From positions 62,001-126,000 of the forward strand of contig NZ_JAGGQP010000032.1 of the NCBI RefSeq assembly GCF_018613235.1: 64,000 nt of DNA, read 5' to 3'. The notes beneath the pieces are model-generated. The model was not told where the DNA came from. It saw only the letters and a program-made list of their open reading frames with translations, and searched no databases. This stretch comes from Bacillus sp. ISL-41. Lineage in GTDB: Bacteria > Bacillota > Bacilli > Bacillales > Cytobacillaceae. Below are positions 26,074-36,710 of the stretch, piece by piece (within the stretch, counting starts at the first letter, position 1; each line of letters opens with the position of its first letter). A program made the translations under genes and the position numbers.

Positions 26074-27189
26074 GTGAAAGACCCTCGTATTCAAAAACTG
26101 GCAAAGAACTTGATCAATTATTCGGTCAAGCTTCAAAAAGGGGAAAAAGTCCTGATTGAGAACTTTGGACTACAGCGCGAGCTTGTTACGGCTCTCGTGA
26201 AAGAAGCATACGAAGCTGGAGGCTATCCATTTGTATCATTGAAGGACCACCAGGTGGATCGTTCATTGCTCATGGGTGCCCAGCAGGAGCAATTCGACAT
26301 GATAGCTGAGTTCGAAGCTAATGTGATGAGCAAAATGGATGCGTACATCGGCCTTCGTTCTGGAGATAACATCAATGAACATGCTGATGTTCCGGCAGAT
26401 AAAATGAAGATCCATGGCAATACAGTTGGCAAGAAAGTTCATAGGGACATTCGCGTTCCGAAAACGAGGTGGGTCGTCCTTCGTTACCCTAACTCGGCAA
26501 TGGCACAGCTGGCAAAGATGAGTACTGAAGCCTTCGAAGATTTCTACTTCGACGTCTGTAACCTTGATTACGGAAAAATGGATAAGGCAATGGACAGCCT
26601 GGCAGACTTGATGAACCGCACCGACAAGGTACGAATCACTGGAGAGGGAACTGACTTGACGTTTTCTATCAAAGATATCCCGGCTATAAAATGTGCGGGT
26701 GAGCTGAATATTCCTGATGGCGAGGTTTATACTGCTCCTGTCCGTGATTCAGTCAATGGCGTGATCACCTATAATACGCCGTCCCCTTACCAGGGATTCA
26801 CTTTCGAAAATGTGAAGCTGACTTTCAAGGATGGGAAAATCGTTGAAGCTTCTGCAAATGATTCAGAGCGCATCAACAAGATTTTTGATACAGATGAAGG
26901 AGCTCGTTATGTCGGAGAATTTGCGATTGGCGTGAATCCATATATCCTCCATCCAATGCAGGACATCCTGTTCGATGAAAAAATTGACGGAAGCTTCCAC
27001 TTCACACCTGGACAGTGCTATGACAATGCATTCAATGGCAACCACTCGAATATTCACTGGGATATGGTCAATATCCAGCGCCCTGAATACGGCGGCGGGG
27101 AAATCTATTTTGATGACGTTCTGATTCGTAAAGATGGACGCTTTGTCATCCCAGAACTCGAAGGCTTGAACCCTGAGAACTTAAAATAA
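26074..27189 (+). CDS. ampS: M29-family metallo-aminopeptidase (AmpS/PepS-like)
   Basis: 371 residues. Leucyl-type aminopeptidase of the M29 (thermophilic) family, dependent on two metal ions. The C-terminal half has the family ligand blocks: GEFAIGVNP (near 287), HFTPGQCYDNAFNGNHSNIHWD (near 309, His and Asp ligands) and EIYFDDVLIRKDGRF. The GTG at 26074 lies six bases after AGGAGTG, and the in-frame GTG at 26065 falls inside that site. Monocistronic, with its own terminator. Probably degrades peptides in the cytoplasm. Confidence 0.92.
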   Translation: MKDPRIQKLAKNLINYSVKLQKGEKVLIENFGLQRELVTALVKEAYEAGGYPFVSLKDHQVDRSLLMGAQQEQFDMIAEFEANVMSKMDAYIGLRSGDNINEHADVPADKMKIHGNTVGKKVHRDIRVPKTRWVVLRYPNSAMAQLAKMSTEAFEDFYFDVCNLDYGKMDKAMDSLADLMNRTDKVRITGEGTDLTFSIKDIPAIKCAGELNIPDGEVYTAPVRDSVNGVITYNTPSPYQGFTFENVKLTFKDGKIVEASANDSERINKIFDTDEGARYVGEFAIGVNPYILHPMQDILFDEKIDGSFHFTPGQCYDNAFNGNHSNIHWDMVNIQRPEYGGGEIYFDDVLIRKDGRFVIPELEGLNPENLK

Positions 27190-27210
27190 AACTAGAGGTC
27201 ATAAATAAGA

Positions 27211-27246
27211 AAAGGATGCGGACCAAATGGCCGCATCCTTTTTTGT
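27211..27246. terminator. Terminator of ampS, possibly shared with murC
   Basis: Stem AAGGATGCGG/CCGCATCCTT (27212-27221 and 27231-27240), TTTTTG after it on the plus strand and TTCTTATTT on the minus strand. Confidence 0.88.
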
Positions 27247-27269
27247 AGTATCAGAAAGTATTAATTTTT

Positions 27270-27390
27270 CACTTCGAAAATTGTCTAGCTGCGGCTCCTA
27301 ACGTTTCGGTCCTGCCAATGAAGCCAAAGAACGACTTCACTGTCAGATCCTCCAGCGCTTGTCGGAGTTGGACAGTCGCCTCCGCTTTTC
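27270..27390 (-). repeat. Dispersed structured repeat, copy C (inverted)
   Basis: Reverse complement of the family seen at 5713-5846 and 10734-10867, somewhat shorter and more diverged. It starts directly after the murC stop codon, between murC and the shared terminator, so it forms the murC 3' untranslated region. Confidence 0.8.
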
Positions 27391-27391
27391 G

Positions 27392-28693
27392 TTATACTTG
27401 TAACTCTTTCTCATATGCTTGCTGGAACTTCTGGATATCACCAGCGCCCATGAACAGGATGACGCCATTGCTATGCTCTTTCAGAAGCGAGGTATCTTCC
27501 TCAGCGATGATTTCTGCGTCGTCGATTTTTTCTTTCAGATCGGTAATCGATAGCTTCCCATGAATTTCACGGGCTGAACCAAAGATTTCGCACAAATATA
27601 CCTTATCTGCTTTATTCAAGCTTTCTGCGAACTCGTTCAGGAATGCTTGAGTCCTTGTAAAGGTATGCGGCTGGAAGACAGCGACGATTTCACGATCAGG
27701 ATACTTCTGCTTTGCAGCTTCAATTGTTACTTTGATTTCTGTAGGATGATGTGCGTAGTCATCAATGATTACCTGGTCTGCAATTTTCTTTTCGGAAAAT
27801 CTCCGTTTCACGCCTTCGAATGTCTCAAGCTGGGCCTGGATCACTTTTGATTCGATATTTTCGTAATGGCATAAAGCGATGACAGCCAGCGAGTTCAGGA
27901 CATTATGGTCACCATAAGCCGGTATCGAGAACGTGTCATAAAATGTATTCCGGACAAAGACATCGAACGTCGTACCCTCAGTGGACTTAACGATATTGCG
28001 GGCCTGGAAATCATTTTCTTCGCCGAAACCATAAAATACAACAGGTACCTTGGCCTGGATTTTTTGCAGCTGCTCATCGTCACCGCATGCGAAAATACCC
28101 TTTTTGACTTGCCATGACATCTCCTGGAATGCAGAGAATACATCCTCGATATTGGCAAAGTAATCCGGGTGGTCAAAGTCGATATTCGTCATGATGGCAT
28201 AATCCGGGAAATAGGAAAGGAAATGACGGCGATACTCACAAGCTTCAAACACAAAGTATTGAGCATCCTTGTCACCTTTACCAGTGCCATCACCGATCAG
28301 GAATGATGTAGGTTTGGCGCCCCTCATCACATGCGCCAGCAATCCCGTAGTCGAAGTTTTCCCATGAGCCCCTGTAATCGCAACACTCGTAAAGTTTTGC
28401 ATGAAATCACCAAGGAATCGATGATATCTGATGATTGGAAGGCCAAGCTCCATTGCCTCCTGAATCTCCTCGTGAGTATCCGGATAGGCATTGCCTGCAA
28501 TAACTGTCATTCCAGGCTGTATATTTTCCTTATTAAACGGAAGGATCTTTATTCCAGATTTCTCAAGGGCTACCTGGGTAAAAAAGTGCTTATCATAATC
28601 GGAGCCCTGTACCTGATAATCCATATCATGGAGAACTTGAGCTAACGCACTCATTCCAGACCCCTTTATACCTACAAAATGGTAAATAGTCAT
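27392..28693 (-). CDS. murC: UDP-N-acetylmuramate--L-alanine ligase
   Basis: 433 residues. ATP-dependent addition of L-alanine to UDP-MurNAc, first step of the peptide stem of peptidoglycan. The N-terminal Rossmann-like UDP-binding site is [16 protein letters not shown]; the ATP-binding loop is [12 protein letters not shown] near residue 106; FDHPDYF and [10 protein letters not shown] follow. ATG at 28693 follows GGAGG; the longer frame (28711) overlaps that site. It sits away from the dcw cluster, as in B. subtilis, near sftA. Confidence 0.97.
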   Translation of the reverse strand: MTIYHFVGIKGSGMSALAQVLHDMDYQVQGSDYDKHFFTQVALEKSGIKILPFNKENIQPGMTVIAGNAYPDTHEEIQEAMELGLPIIRYHRFLGDFMQNFTSVAITGAHGKTSTTGLLAHVMRGAKPTSFLIGDGTGKGDKDAQYFVFEACEYRRHFLSYFPDYAIMTNIDFDHPDYFANIEDVFSAFQEMSWQVKKGIFACGDDEQLQKIQAKVPVVFYGFGEENDFQARNIVKSTEGTTFDVFVRNTFYDTFSIPAYGDHNVLNSLAVIALCHYENIESKVIQAQLETFEGVKRRFSEKKIADQVIIDDYAHHPTEIKVTIEAAKQKYPDREIVAVFQPHTFTRTQAFLNEFAESLNKADKVYLCEIFGSAREIHGKLSITDLKEKIDDAEIIAEEDTSLLKEHSNGVILFMGAGDIQKFQQAYEKELQV

Positions 28694-28996
28694 ATAAAGA
28701 ACCTCCAACAACGTCTGTATGTAACACAGTATATGACAGATATCCCGATTTGCTCATTTTGCCTGTACACTGTATCAAACAGTTAAAATGCAATGGTGAT
28801 ATGTCTGTCTTTCATGTATTGAATCATTATAACATCATTACGGTAAATAACACAGTTTCATTAGTGCACCTTACAAAAGGATCGGCCTTTTCGCCAAACC
28901 CCATATCCAAAATGGCAGTGCCCAATGATTCTCTCCGTTAAAAATGCAATCATGAATAAAAGTACATATTCCCTTAGTTAGTTGCTTTCAAACTTG
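28694..28996. other. Intergenic region between nicotinate phosphoribosyltransferase and murC genes
   Basis: 303 bp, A/T-rich. It must carry the murC promoter. A short hairpin AAAAGG-ATCGG-CCTTTT at about 28876-28892 is the only structure I see. No gene, repeat family or riboswitch recognised. Confidence 0.4.
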
Positions 28997-30097
28997 TTAA
29001 AATTCGACTCTTTCAAGCCGGGGATTCGGCCTGAACCTCCTGCCTGACTTTGCCTGATGCTTTCCATTCAACATGACATTGTCGCCAGTAAAGCCTATTT
29101 GCAACTTTAACAGGCTCCCGCCTACGCCATACATGTCGACTGGCACATCATGCTTTTCAAACTCCAGGATCCTTTTTTCACTGAAGCCTCCGCTGACAAC
29201 AATTTTAACATGGTCAAAGCCTTCATCATCAAGTGCTTTTCTTAGTGCGAAAATCAATTCTGCGTTCACTCCGCGCGGGTCGAATGTTCCCAGCAAGTGC
29301 TGATTGCGCAGGAAGTACTGGTCGATTAGTGTTCGGGAAGTATCAACTCTGACACCTTTCAGCTTTTCGCCAAATTCCCTTGCGACCTTCAAAGAGTCAG
29401 TAATCGCATCATTATTATAATCAACAAGAGCGATCAAATCATCGTTCGGAAAGGTTTCGTGGTAAGCCCGGGTTGCTGCGACGATATCGCCGTTGAACAT
29501 TTGGATCAATGCATGCGGCATCGTTCCTATACCATGCTTTCCCCACCATTCATTCATCGCATGGGTGGCCTGGGCAGTGGCGCCTCCAATATAGGCAGCG
29601 TAACCATCACCAGCCTGTGTTGTATAATGGTCGTCACGGTCTCCCATGAAAATGACCGGCTTTTGCTTTCCTGAATAACTTGCTGCCTTCACAACATTAT
29701 AAACATTTGTCGAGACAGAAGTTCTTCTCGCCAAGATGCCATCGATAATTCCCTCAAGATAACCAAAACTCTGGTAAGGACCCGTAATAGTCAAGACCGT
29801 TTCAAACGGAGAGATTTTATCCCCATCCTTAAGCGAATGGATCTCCAGTTCCTCAGGTCGGTCCGCAAACGTTTTTACCAGGGCGATCACTTCATCCGTA
29901 CCACACAACACAGCTTCGTCCTTCTGGAAAAATTGCATGGTGATGACATTGTCTTCTTGGTATTTCTTTACGAGCTCCCGAGTCTTAAGGAAATACACAG
30001 CTGAAAACCAGCCATCCCGGATCCTTTCATCAAATTTAAATGTATGATTGGTCAGGCGGCTGATTTTTCCCTGCATTTTCAATTCTATTTCTTTCAT
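28997..30097 (-). CDS. Nicotinate phosphoribosyltransferase (short form)
   Basis: 366 residues. Joins nicotinate to PRPP to form nicotinate mononucleotide in NAD salvage. The barrel motifs are present: FMGDRDDHYTTQAGDGY (near 151-167), IALVDYNNDAITDS (near 224), VRVDTSR and VSGGFSEKRI (phosphate-binding, near 300). Its size fits the short archaeal/Firmicutes form rather than the roughly 490-residue YueK of B. subtilis. The start ATG at 30097 follows GGAGC. Related quinolinate and nicotinamide enzymes share the fold, so substrate is inferred. Confidence 0.87.
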   Translation of the reverse strand: MKEIELKMQGKISRLTNHTFKFDERIRDGWFSAVYFLKTRELVKKYQEDNVITMQFFQKDEAVLCGTDEVIALVKTFADRPEELEIHSLKDGDKISPFETVLTITGPYQSFGYLEGIIDGILARRTSVSTNVYNVVKAASYSGKQKPVIFMGDRDDHYTTQAGDGYAAYIGGATAQATHAMNEWWGKHGIGTMPHALIQMFNGDIVAATRAYHETFPNDDLIALVDYNNDAITDSLKVAREFGEKLKGVRVDTSRTLIDQYFLRNQHLLGTFDPRGVNAELIFALRKALDDEGFDHVKIVVSGGFSEKRILEFEKHDVPVDMYGVGGSLLKLQIGFTGDNVMLNGKHQAKSGRRFRPNPRLERVEF

Positions 30098-30180
30098 CCA
30101 AAAAGCTCCTTCAATAACAACCCAACGTCTATAGGCATTTATCCTTATTATAATTACATGCAGATAAAGAATACCACTTA

Positions 30181-33100
30181 TTAATTGAATGCACTACTTT
30201 CCTGGAAGGCCTCAAGGTCAGCGGCAGTGATCAGGACATCTCTTGGCTTGCTGCCCTTACCCTCAGAAATGAATCCTTGCTGCTCCATCATTTCAATGAG
30301 TCTGGCTGCTCGGTTATAGCCAATTTTAAAGCGGCGCTGGACGCTTGAAGTGGAAGCGCCTCCCTGATCAATGACAAATTCACAGGCTTCATAGAAAAGC
30401 TCGTCTTCGTCCTCCGTCACCTGAGCCTTCTTTAACAGTTCATCCTGTTCAAACAAGTATTGTGGATCCCTCTGCTCCCTGACAAATGCAACAATGTCAT
30501 CAATCTCATTGTCGGTCACGAAGGTTCCCTGCAGACGGAATGGCTTTGATGATCCATTTTCCAGGAACAGCATATCCCCGCGGCCTAGGAGTTTTTCTGC
30601 CCCACCGATATCAATGATCGTCCTGGAATCCACCTGTGAGGAAACAGAGAAGGCAATTCTTGTTGGAACATTCGCTTTAATCAGGCCTGTAATGACGTCC
30701 ACTGATGGCCGCTGTGTCGCGATGATCAAATGGATGCCGCAGGCACGCGCTTTTTGGGCAATCCGGCAAATCGCTTCCTCGACATCACCAGGAGCCATCA
30801 TCATCAGATCCGCCAGCTCATCGATTACGATGACGATATATGGAAGTTTTTCAGAAAACCTGCGATGCTTCTCGGCAATTTCATTGAACCTGCTGATATC
30901 ACGGACCCCTGTATGTGCAAACAATTCGTAACGGCGTTCCATTTCCTCGACTGCCCACTTGAGCGAGGCTGTCGCCGCTTTTACATCTGTGATGACCGGG
31001 CTGACAAGATGCGGAATGCGGTTATAAGGTGCTAATTCAACCATTTTCGGGTCAATCAGCAGCAGCTTCACCTCATCTGGATGAGCTTTATAAAGCAGGC
31101 TCACAAGCATCGTATTGATGCAGACACTCTTCCCGGATCCAGTGGCACCAGCAATCAATCCATGAGGCATCTTTTTCAGATCGGTCACAATTGGATTTCC
31201 GGCAATATCAAGACCCAGTGCCACCGATAACGGAGATTCTAAATCCATAAAGCCTGCAGACTGTAAAATTTCACTCAATAATACCGGTCTGCTCGAGTGG
31301 TTTGGCACTTCAATGCCAATTGTGTGCTTCCCTGGTATTGGGGCCTCGATTCGGATATCCTTCGCCGCAAGGCTTAATTTTATGTCATCTGATAGATTGG
31401 TAATTTTATTGACTTTAACACCTGGTTCCGGCTGCACCTCAAAACGGGTAACAGATGGTCCCTGTGTCACATTAACCACCCTAGCCCCTACATTAAAATT
31501 CCTCAGGGTTTCGTTAAGCATATGCTCCTGTTCTGAAAGCCACTCGGGATCAGGTGCTTTGAACACTGGAGGGCTCAACAAATCCAACGGCGGGAAATCG
31601 TATACCGCTGCTGGATGGACATCGTGCTGCAGGGTGGATTCATGTTCAGGTGATCCGCCTACCTCACGCTCGGACTGGCCGTTCACTTGTATAGAAGAGG
31701 GGTTTGCCACAGTGGGCTCGGCTTGTGACTTCTCTTCTCTTAATACTGATGGACCTGCTTCAGGATTAACTCCTGATAAAACGCCCGCCTTTGATCCGTC
31801 TTCTTCAGCACCAGCTGAAACAGTTAATGCTTCCGGCTGTGTTTGAGTCTCAGCAACTGTTAACATTTCATGCTCACCAGTTGATTGCTTCTTCTCCTGT
31901 ACCGGATGAACATCTGGAAGGCGGTCAGAAGACAGCTCTTCTTCGCCCGCTTTATTTTTCTGAGCAGACGCGGACCCTTCAAAATCAGGATGAATTTCCT
32001 TCGACTCGGACTGTTCCGTACCACCAGTCTTTCTTCCTTCAGTCATAAAAGAGGGATATTTAGACGTGTTCCGAGCTTCCCACTTCCTCTTGTCCTGCTT
32101 AAGCATGAGAACATTAAATGGAAGCTGCCTTTTTTGTTCTGCTGGCTTATTCTCTATTTTGGGTTCAGCAGCCTGACTTGGTTCTGCATCTGATACCTCT
32201 TTAGGATCTACAGCATCCGTGTTTTGTTCACTATGAACATTGACAGGCTGGCCATAAACATCTTCCGCTATCGGGTGATAGTCTGTTGTTTCTGGCTCTT
32301 CCACGCTTTGCTGATATGTGATTGTTTCAGTTTCTTCCACTCTTTGCTGATAACCGGTTGTTCCTGGCTCTTCCACGCTTTGTTGATAGCCGGTTTCAGA
32401 TTCTTCCTCGCTTTGTTGATAGCCGGTTTCAGATTCTTCCTCACTTTGTTTGAAGTCAGTTTCTTCCGAATCTTCTGGACTATGTTGTAAGCCAGTCTGT
32501 TCTGACCCTTCAGGAATAGGCACAAGATCGGTCTCTTTTTGTTCTTCATGGATTTGCTGAGAACCGGCCTCTGATTCTACATGACTGTCTTGATAGATGG
32601 TCTCTGCCAGGTCAAGGTGGGAATCAATCACTTTTATCTCTTCCGGTTCAAGATTCGAATCAATCACTTCTATTTCTTCCGGTTCTGGGTGCGAATCAAT
32701 CACTTCTATCTTTTCCTGGTCATGTTGATAGCTTATTGCTGCCGGCTCTTTGACCACGAGCTCATTACCGGCTTCAGTCAGCGTTTCAATTTTTGGTTCT
32801 TCATGACTAAAATCAGGCTCATTATTGAGAATGATGTCGATTGCCTCAGATTCCAGGTCCCACTGCTCTACTTGTTCCTCGAGTTCAGAGACTTCAAAAT
32901 CCCGGGTTTCAGCAAGATCATCTTCTATGTATATTTCCTGCGTCAGTACATCATTATGAGCTTTGGTTGAATCAGGTAATGCCTCTACAGCAGGTGCTTG
33001 CGGCAGCCTGTTTGTATCGGTTTGACTGGTTTGATCAACTTGGACTGCTTGCCTTCTCTCAAAACCAGTCAGTTCAAATTCAACATCCTCAAGGTTTGTT

Positions 33101-33657
33101 TGGGCCTTACTTTTACTAGGAGGCCTGTTAAACGCATAAATCGGTGACGGTATTTCTGTTGGCCTGAACGGCTGCCTGAATTTAGGTCCGCTGTCCTTCC
33201 GTGTTTCGTAATGGAACTTCGCTGCAGGTTCCTCGGTTTTATTTGGCCTGGATGCTTCTTTCGGTTTCCTATTTGGTTCACGTCTGAATGTGCTTCGAGC
33301 ATCCACGACGGGATCCTGGTATGGATCGTGCAAAGGGTCACTTCCAGATTGACGGTCATTCATCATCCTCAACGAACCTTGCTCTTTAATGAAAGGCTTT
33401 ATTTCATCAACTTGGCTGGCCCTTTCCTGCCGCTCTTTTCTCGGCTTTGTTTTTTCAGGGGCTGGGTTCTCGTCCGGGATCAGCGGGAAACGAAACTGAC
33501 CTTTTGGATATTGGTATAATACTTTTGCCTCTATATCCCTTTTTTCACTCTTCTCACTTTTTAATGGCTTTGAGACAGGCTGATCCTGATCCATACCAGT
33601 AAATTCATCATCGTTATCGTTTTGGAACTTGGTAAAAATCTTTTTAATCCAACTCAA
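30181..33657 (-). CDS. sftA: DNA translocase SftA (FtsK/SpoIIIE family)
   Basis: 1158 residues, longer than B. subtilis SftA (about 950). Soluble FtsK-type motor that clears chromosome DNA from the closing septum. No membrane segment. Residues 1-650 are a low-complexity acidic linker with two repeat tracts (about 320-350, [11 protein letters not shown]-like; about 392-460, [12 protein letters not shown]-like). The motor follows: FNVGARVV near 715, Walker [10 protein letters not shown] near 836, [12 protein letters not shown], then a winged-helix gamma domain in the last 65 residues. The start is TTG at 33657 after AAAGAGTGA. The linker accounts for the extra length. Confidence 0.93.
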   Translation of the reverse strand: MSWIKKIFTKFQNDNDDEFTGMDQDQPVSKPLKSEKSEKRDIEAKVLYQYPKGQFRFPLIPDENPAPEKTKPRKERQERASQVDEIKPFIKEQGSLRMMNDRQSGSDPLHDPYQDPVVDARSTFRREPNRKPKEASRPNKTEEPAAKFHYETRKDSGPKFRQPFRPTEIPSPIYAFNRPPSKSKAQTNLEDVEFELTGFERRQAVQVDQTSQTDTNRLPQAPAVEALPDSTKAHNDVLTQEIYIEDDLAETRDFEVSELEEQVEQWDLESEAIDIILNNEPDFSHEEPKIETLTEAGNELVVKEPAAISYQHDQEKIEVIDSHPEPEEIEVIDSNLEPEEIKVIDSHLDLAETIYQDSHVESEAGSQQIHEEQKETDLVPIPEGSEQTGLQHSPEDSEETDFKQSEEESETGYQQSEEESETGYQQSVEEPGTTGYQQRVEETETITYQQSVEEPETTDYHPIAEDVYGQPVNVHSEQNTDAVDPKEVSDAEPSQAAEPKIENKPAEQKRQLPFNVLMLKQDKRKWEARNTSKYPSFMTEGRKTGGTEQSESKEIHPDFEGSASAQKNKAGEEELSSDRLPDVHPVQEKKQSTGEHEMLTVAETQTQPEALTVSAGAEEDGSKAGVLSGVNPEAGPSVLREEKSQAEPTVANPSSIQVNGQSEREVGGSPEHESTLQHDVHPAAVYDFPPLDLLSPPVFKAPDPEWLSEQEHMLNETLRNFNVGARVVNVTQGPSVTRFEVQPEPGVKVNKITNLSDDIKLSLAAKDIRIEAPIPGKHTIGIEVPNHSSRPVLLSEILQSAGFMDLESPLSVALGLDIAGNPIVTDLKKMPHGLIAGATGSGKSVCINTMLVSLLYKAHPDEVKLLLIDPKMVELAPYNRIPHLVSPVITDVKAATASLKWAVEEMERRYELFAHTGVRDISRFNEIAEKHRRFSEKLPYIVIVIDELADLMMMAPGDVEEAICRIAQKARACGIHLIIATQRPSVDVITGLIKANVPTRIAFSVSSQVDSRTIIDIGGAEKLLGRGDMLFLENGSSKPFRLQGTFVTDNEIDDIVAFVREQRDPQYLFEQDELLKKAQVTEDEDELFYEACEFVIDQGGASTSSVQRRFKIGYNRAARLIEMMEQQGFISEGKGSKPRDVLITAADLEAFQESSAFN

Positions 33658-33823
33658 TTTAAATCACTCTTTCTTTCGCATTTCATTATTTATTTTAACA
33701 GTAAATCCATATTTTTCGAGATAAATTGAAAGAATGAGCATTTTTTACGAGAAGAAACCTTACGGAACAATCAACTTTAGGCTCAGTTATTTACAAAACA
33801 TGGCACCAGATGTACATAAAGGA

Positions 33824-33851
33824 AAAAAGCCCGATATTTCCGGGCTTTCGC
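33824..33851 (-). terminator. Terminator of ytpPQ
   Basis: Stem AAAGCCCG/CGGGCTTT (33826-33833 and 33841-33848), followed on the minus strand by TTTTCC; just after the ytpQ stop and before sftA. Confidence 0.85.
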
Positions 33852-33862
33852 TACTTTCCTTA

Positions 33863-34657
33863 CTATTCCTTTTTTGTTTTTCCTAAAATAAAGATTGGTT
33901 CCAGTTCTCCATCTTCATACAGGAAACTCAGAGCAGTGATTGGCACTCTTCCACTCGCAAAAAAGCTCATTGTCATCTGGGCCAAAATATCATAGCCTGT
34001 GTTATTTTCCACATCGGCGATAATCAAGACATCTTGATGGGGAACCGCCACAGTCATGGTTCCCTTCATCCTTTTCTTCATTTCATTCAAAAAGCTTGTA
34101 TTCAAAATCCTGCTCGCATCATAACCGTCATTCGTATTGAGGAAATAAAAGGTGTTCTCGGCGACTCGATCCTCTTTTATTTTTACAGAGAGGGAACGGA
34201 CATTGAACAAAGCGGTCTCGCGGACCTGACCCGCTGACCATCCTTCTTTTTTCAAGAGCTTCGAATCAATCAGCCTGTATGTTGTACCTAAATCCAAAGC
34301 ATAATAGATCCTTGTTTCCGCGGTATGATCATCATAAAGAAAGGGAACCCCTTCTTCAGCTTCCGTTGGGAAGGATGTCGAACGGATGACAGGAAAAATA
34401 TTCTTTTCCTTTCCTGACAGTTCGAGCTGGCTTTCCATCGCATTGAGGCCTTCCGATACATAATAGACCACCTCATCTATCGCTTTTTCCTTTTGATCCT
34501 GCCACTTGGCGACAATCCCAGGCAAAGAGATGGTGATGCCGCGTCCAGTCGTTATATTTTCAATTCTCAACTGATCCTTTTCCCTGTCATAGGAAAAAGT
34601 CCGGTCGGGATGTTGAAGACGACTCTCCAGCTCTTTGCGCATTTTTCTGCTATCCAT
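33863..34657 (-). CDS. ytpQ: DUF1444 family protein YtpQ
   Basis: 264 residues. Matches the YtpQ/DUF1444 family by pattern: an N-terminal helix [14 protein letters not shown] and the middle blocks [13 protein letters not shown] and [16 protein letters not shown]. No catalytic motif, signal peptide or membrane segment is seen; function unknown. ATG at 34657 follows GGAGGG. It is downstream of ytpP in what looks like a two-gene unit ending at the hairpin at 33824. Confidence 0.9.
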   Translation of the reverse strand: MDSRKMRKELESRLQHPDRTFSYDREKDQLRIENITTGRGITISLPGIVAKWQDQKEKAIDEVVYYVSEGLNAMESQLELSGKEKNIFPVIRSTSFPTEAEEGVPFLYDDHTAETRIYYALDLGTTYRLIDSKLLKKEGWSAGQVRETALFNVRSLSVKIKEDRVAENTFYFLNTNDGYDASRILNTSFLNEMKKRMKGTMTVAVPHQDVLIIADVENNTGYDILAQMTMSFFASGRVPITALSFLYEDGELEPIFILGKTKKE

Positions 34658-34709
34658 AGTACTACCCTCCATTTCTTCAGGAGTTTCTGCAACTCATTTT
34701 ACATGAAAT

Positions 34710-34738
34710 TTCCCTCCACCTCAAAAGATGGAGGGAAA
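34710..34738 (-). terminator. Hairpin between ytpP and ytpQ
   Basis: Stem TTTCCCTCCA/TGGAGGGAAA just after the ytpP stop. The T tract after it is short (TTT), so read-through into ytpQ is likely. Confidence 0.5.
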
Positions 34739-34741
34739 GAT

Positions 34742-35056
34742 TTAAGCAAGACCTTCTATGAAATTTTCGATTTCAGTCTGTGTCTTTCTGTTCTTGCTGA
34801 CAAAACGGCCAAGCTCTTTGCCATTTTCAAAAGCGACAAAGCTAGGAATGCCGAAAACATCCAGCTGGATGCAAAGATCGATAAAATCATCACGATCGAC
34901 CGAAACAAATTCGTAATCGCTGTATTTGCTTTCAATTTCAGGCAACACTGGCTCAATTACACGGCAATCCGGGCACCAGCCCGCTGTAAATAAAAATATA
35001 TGCTTGCCATCGTTTTTCAACGCTTCAAACTGTTCGATTGATTCCAAGTTTTTCAT
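34742..35056 (-). CDS. ytpP: Thioredoxin-like protein YtpP
   Basis: 104 residues, a minimal thioredoxin fold. The redox motif is WCPDC (Cys28, Cys31) rather than the classic WCGPC, and the cis-Pro block GIPSFVAF is present near residue 69. Probably a cytoplasmic thiol reductase; its partner is not known. ATG at 35056 follows AGGAGG. First gene of the ytpPQ pair. Confidence 0.92.
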   Translation of the reverse strand: MKNLESIEQFEALKNDGKHIFLFTAGWCPDCRVIEPVLPEIESKYSDYEFVSVDRDDFIDLCIQLDVFGIPSFVAFENGKELGRFVSKNRKTQTEIENFIEGLA

Positions 35057-35202
35057 AACAAATCCTCCTGGGGAAATCTCATTGTACTTCCCTTATTTTA
35101 CCCATGCATGTTTAAAAAAGAAACTAATCTGATTTAAGCTTTTTCGGCAAAATCTGGAGCCAGACAATCCGCTGGCTGCAGTAATCTGTACTTTATAATT
35201 GA

Positions 35203-35287
35203 GGCTCTTTTCGTAAACTTTGTTGCTTTCTCTACCTGAGGTATTCAGGATCAGGTACGAAAAGCAACAATCAATCCGGAAACAGCC
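35203..35287. mobile_element. Short fold-back (MITE-like) element
   Basis: 85 bp, GGCTCTTTTCGTAAACTTTGTTGC at the left and the inverted form GCAACAATCAATCCGGAAACAGCC at the right, related to the element at 16902-17040. It is almost entirely terminal repeats. No coding capacity. Confidence 0.65.
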
Positions 35288-35289
35288 CG

Positions 35290-35325
35290 AATAAAAAAAC
35301 GCCATCAAATTGAATGGCGTCACTT
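35290..35325 (-). terminator. Possible terminator of the lipoprotein gene
   Basis: Plus-strand AAAAAACGCCATC, loop, AATGGCGT, giving on the minus strand ACGCCATT...ATGGCGTTTTTTTATT. It directly follows the lipoprotein stop. Confidence 0.8.
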
Positions 35326-35823
35326 CATTTTAACCGAGTTGGCAATTTGCATCATAGCTTCTGCGTCTTCTTTTACGTTCTCAGTTTCGGTAGTCAATTT
35401 GACGCCGCCAATACCGACAATCAGCTGATAACGGTCTTCTTTCAGCTTTTTAACAAGCATATAGCCAAATTTCCCATCCTTACTGAAGGTCTCATTAGCA
35501 TCCCATTCCTTCTGCTGCTTCACAGTAGAATCATAGACCACTTTACTATCTTCATTTTCATGCTGATTGTAAAAAAGGATATATGTTTTTTCTCCATCTT
35601 TGAGCAGTACATTATTAGGTGTTTCTTTATCTACATTGACACCAGTCGGTAAATAATATTCTATGTCTTTCGTACTATTGTTTGTTTGCTCAGGTTTGCT
35701 TTCAAAGGTAGCCGCTACTTCCTCTTTTATGTCAGCCTTTTGTTCGGAAAACGAGGCAGAACAGGCGCTCAGCAGAAATACTCCCGCTATAACAAGCCCA
35801 AATGCCCTTTTGAACTTTATCAT
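35320..35823 (-). CDS. Predicted lipoprotein of unknown function
   Basis: 167 residues. A type II signal peptide (MIKFKRAFGLVIAGVFLLSA) ends in lipobox LSAC with Cys21 as the lipidated residue. The mature part begins with a Ser/Glu/Lys-rich linker, then a compact alpha/beta region that includes YYLPTGVNV and KTYILFYNQH and YMLVKKL. I do not recognise a named family. It is expected on the outer face of the membrane. ATG at 35823 follows AAGGGGG. It ends at its own hairpin and sits alone between a fold-back element and the 52-bp array. Confidence 0.85.
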   Translation of the reverse strand: MIKFKRAFGLVIAGVFLLSACSASFSEQKADIKEEVAATFESKPEQTNNSTKDIEYYLPTGVNVDKETPNNVLLKDGEKTYILFYNQHENEDSKVVYDSTVKQQKEWDANETFSKDGKFGYMLVKKLKEDRYQLIVGIGGVKLTTETENVKEDAEAMMQIANSVKMK

Positions 35824-35982
35824 ACTTTTTTCCCCCTTGCTAAGGACTTAACCACTTCTTTTCTATCATACCTTTCTTAAATGATTGGTGACAAGGCTTC
35901 GTTTGCACTTTTTGGTGAAAATAATGGTATTTTTCAGAAATTTGTCGAGAAATATTAGTTTACGGGGTATTGCGGAATAAAT

Positions 35983-36710
35983 GGTGACCTGTTTTTCCGA
36001 TATCTGGATTTTCAGGACACCAATACGCTTCATTGGTGACCTGTTTTTTCAATATCTGGATTTTCAGCGCACCAATCGGCTTTATTGGTGACCTGTTTTT
36101 CCAATATCAGGATTTTTAGGGCACCAATACGCTTCATTGGTGACCTGTTTTTTCAATATCTGGATCTTTAGGGCACCAATACGCTTCATTGGTGACCTGT
36201 TTTTTCAATATCTGGATCTTTAGGGCGCCAATACGCTTCATTGGTGACCTGTTTTTCCAATATCAGGATTTTCAGCGCACCAATCGGCTTTATTGGTGAC
36301 CTGTTTTTCCGATATCTGGATTTCCAGGGCACCAATCGGCTTTATTGGTGACCTGTTTTTCCAATATCAGGATTTTTAGGTCACCAATACGCTTCATTGG
36401 TGACCTGTTTTTCCAATATCAGGATTTTCAGCGCACCAATACGCTTCATTGGTGACCTGTTTTTCCAATATCAGGATTTTCGGGGCACCAATCGGCTTTA
36501 TTGGTGACCTGTTTTTCCGATATCTGGATTTCCAGGGCACCAATCAGCTTTATTGGTGACCTGTTTTTCCGATATCTGGATTTCCAGAGCACCAATACGC
36601 TTCATTGGTGACCTGTTTTTCCAATATCAGGATTTTTGTGGCACCAATCGGCTTTATTGGTGACCTGTTTTTCCGATATCTGGATTTCCAGGGCACCAAT
36701 ACGCATATAT
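35983..36710. repeat. 14 x 52-bp tandem repeat array
   Basis: GGTGACCTG recurs at 35983, 36035, 36087 and so on to 36659, fourteen times with a step of exactly 52 bp and no indel. Each unit joins a hairpin CACCAAT-N7-ATTGGTG (loops ACGCTTC, CGGCTTT or CAGCTTT) to a spacer ACCTGTTTTTCC...ATATC(A/T)GGATTT. Two sub-types alternate irregularly (ATATCAGGATTTT and ATATCTGGATTTCC). It fills most of the 942-bp gap between the lipoprotein gene and the DUF84 gene. Stop-free frames across it are by-products of the period. Confidence 0.97.

Noticed and set aside
28876-28892. Terminator between the nicotinate phosphoribosyltransferase and murC genes
   Set aside because: The stem is only six base pairs and no T tract follows on either strand.
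32268-32549. Minus-strand ORF with [10 protein letters not shown] repeats within sftA
   Set aside because: It is an alternate frame of the sftA linker repeat and has no start signal of its own.
35983-36710. CRISPR array
   Set aside because: The whole 52-bp unit is conserved, including the would-be spacers, and no cas genes occur in the window.
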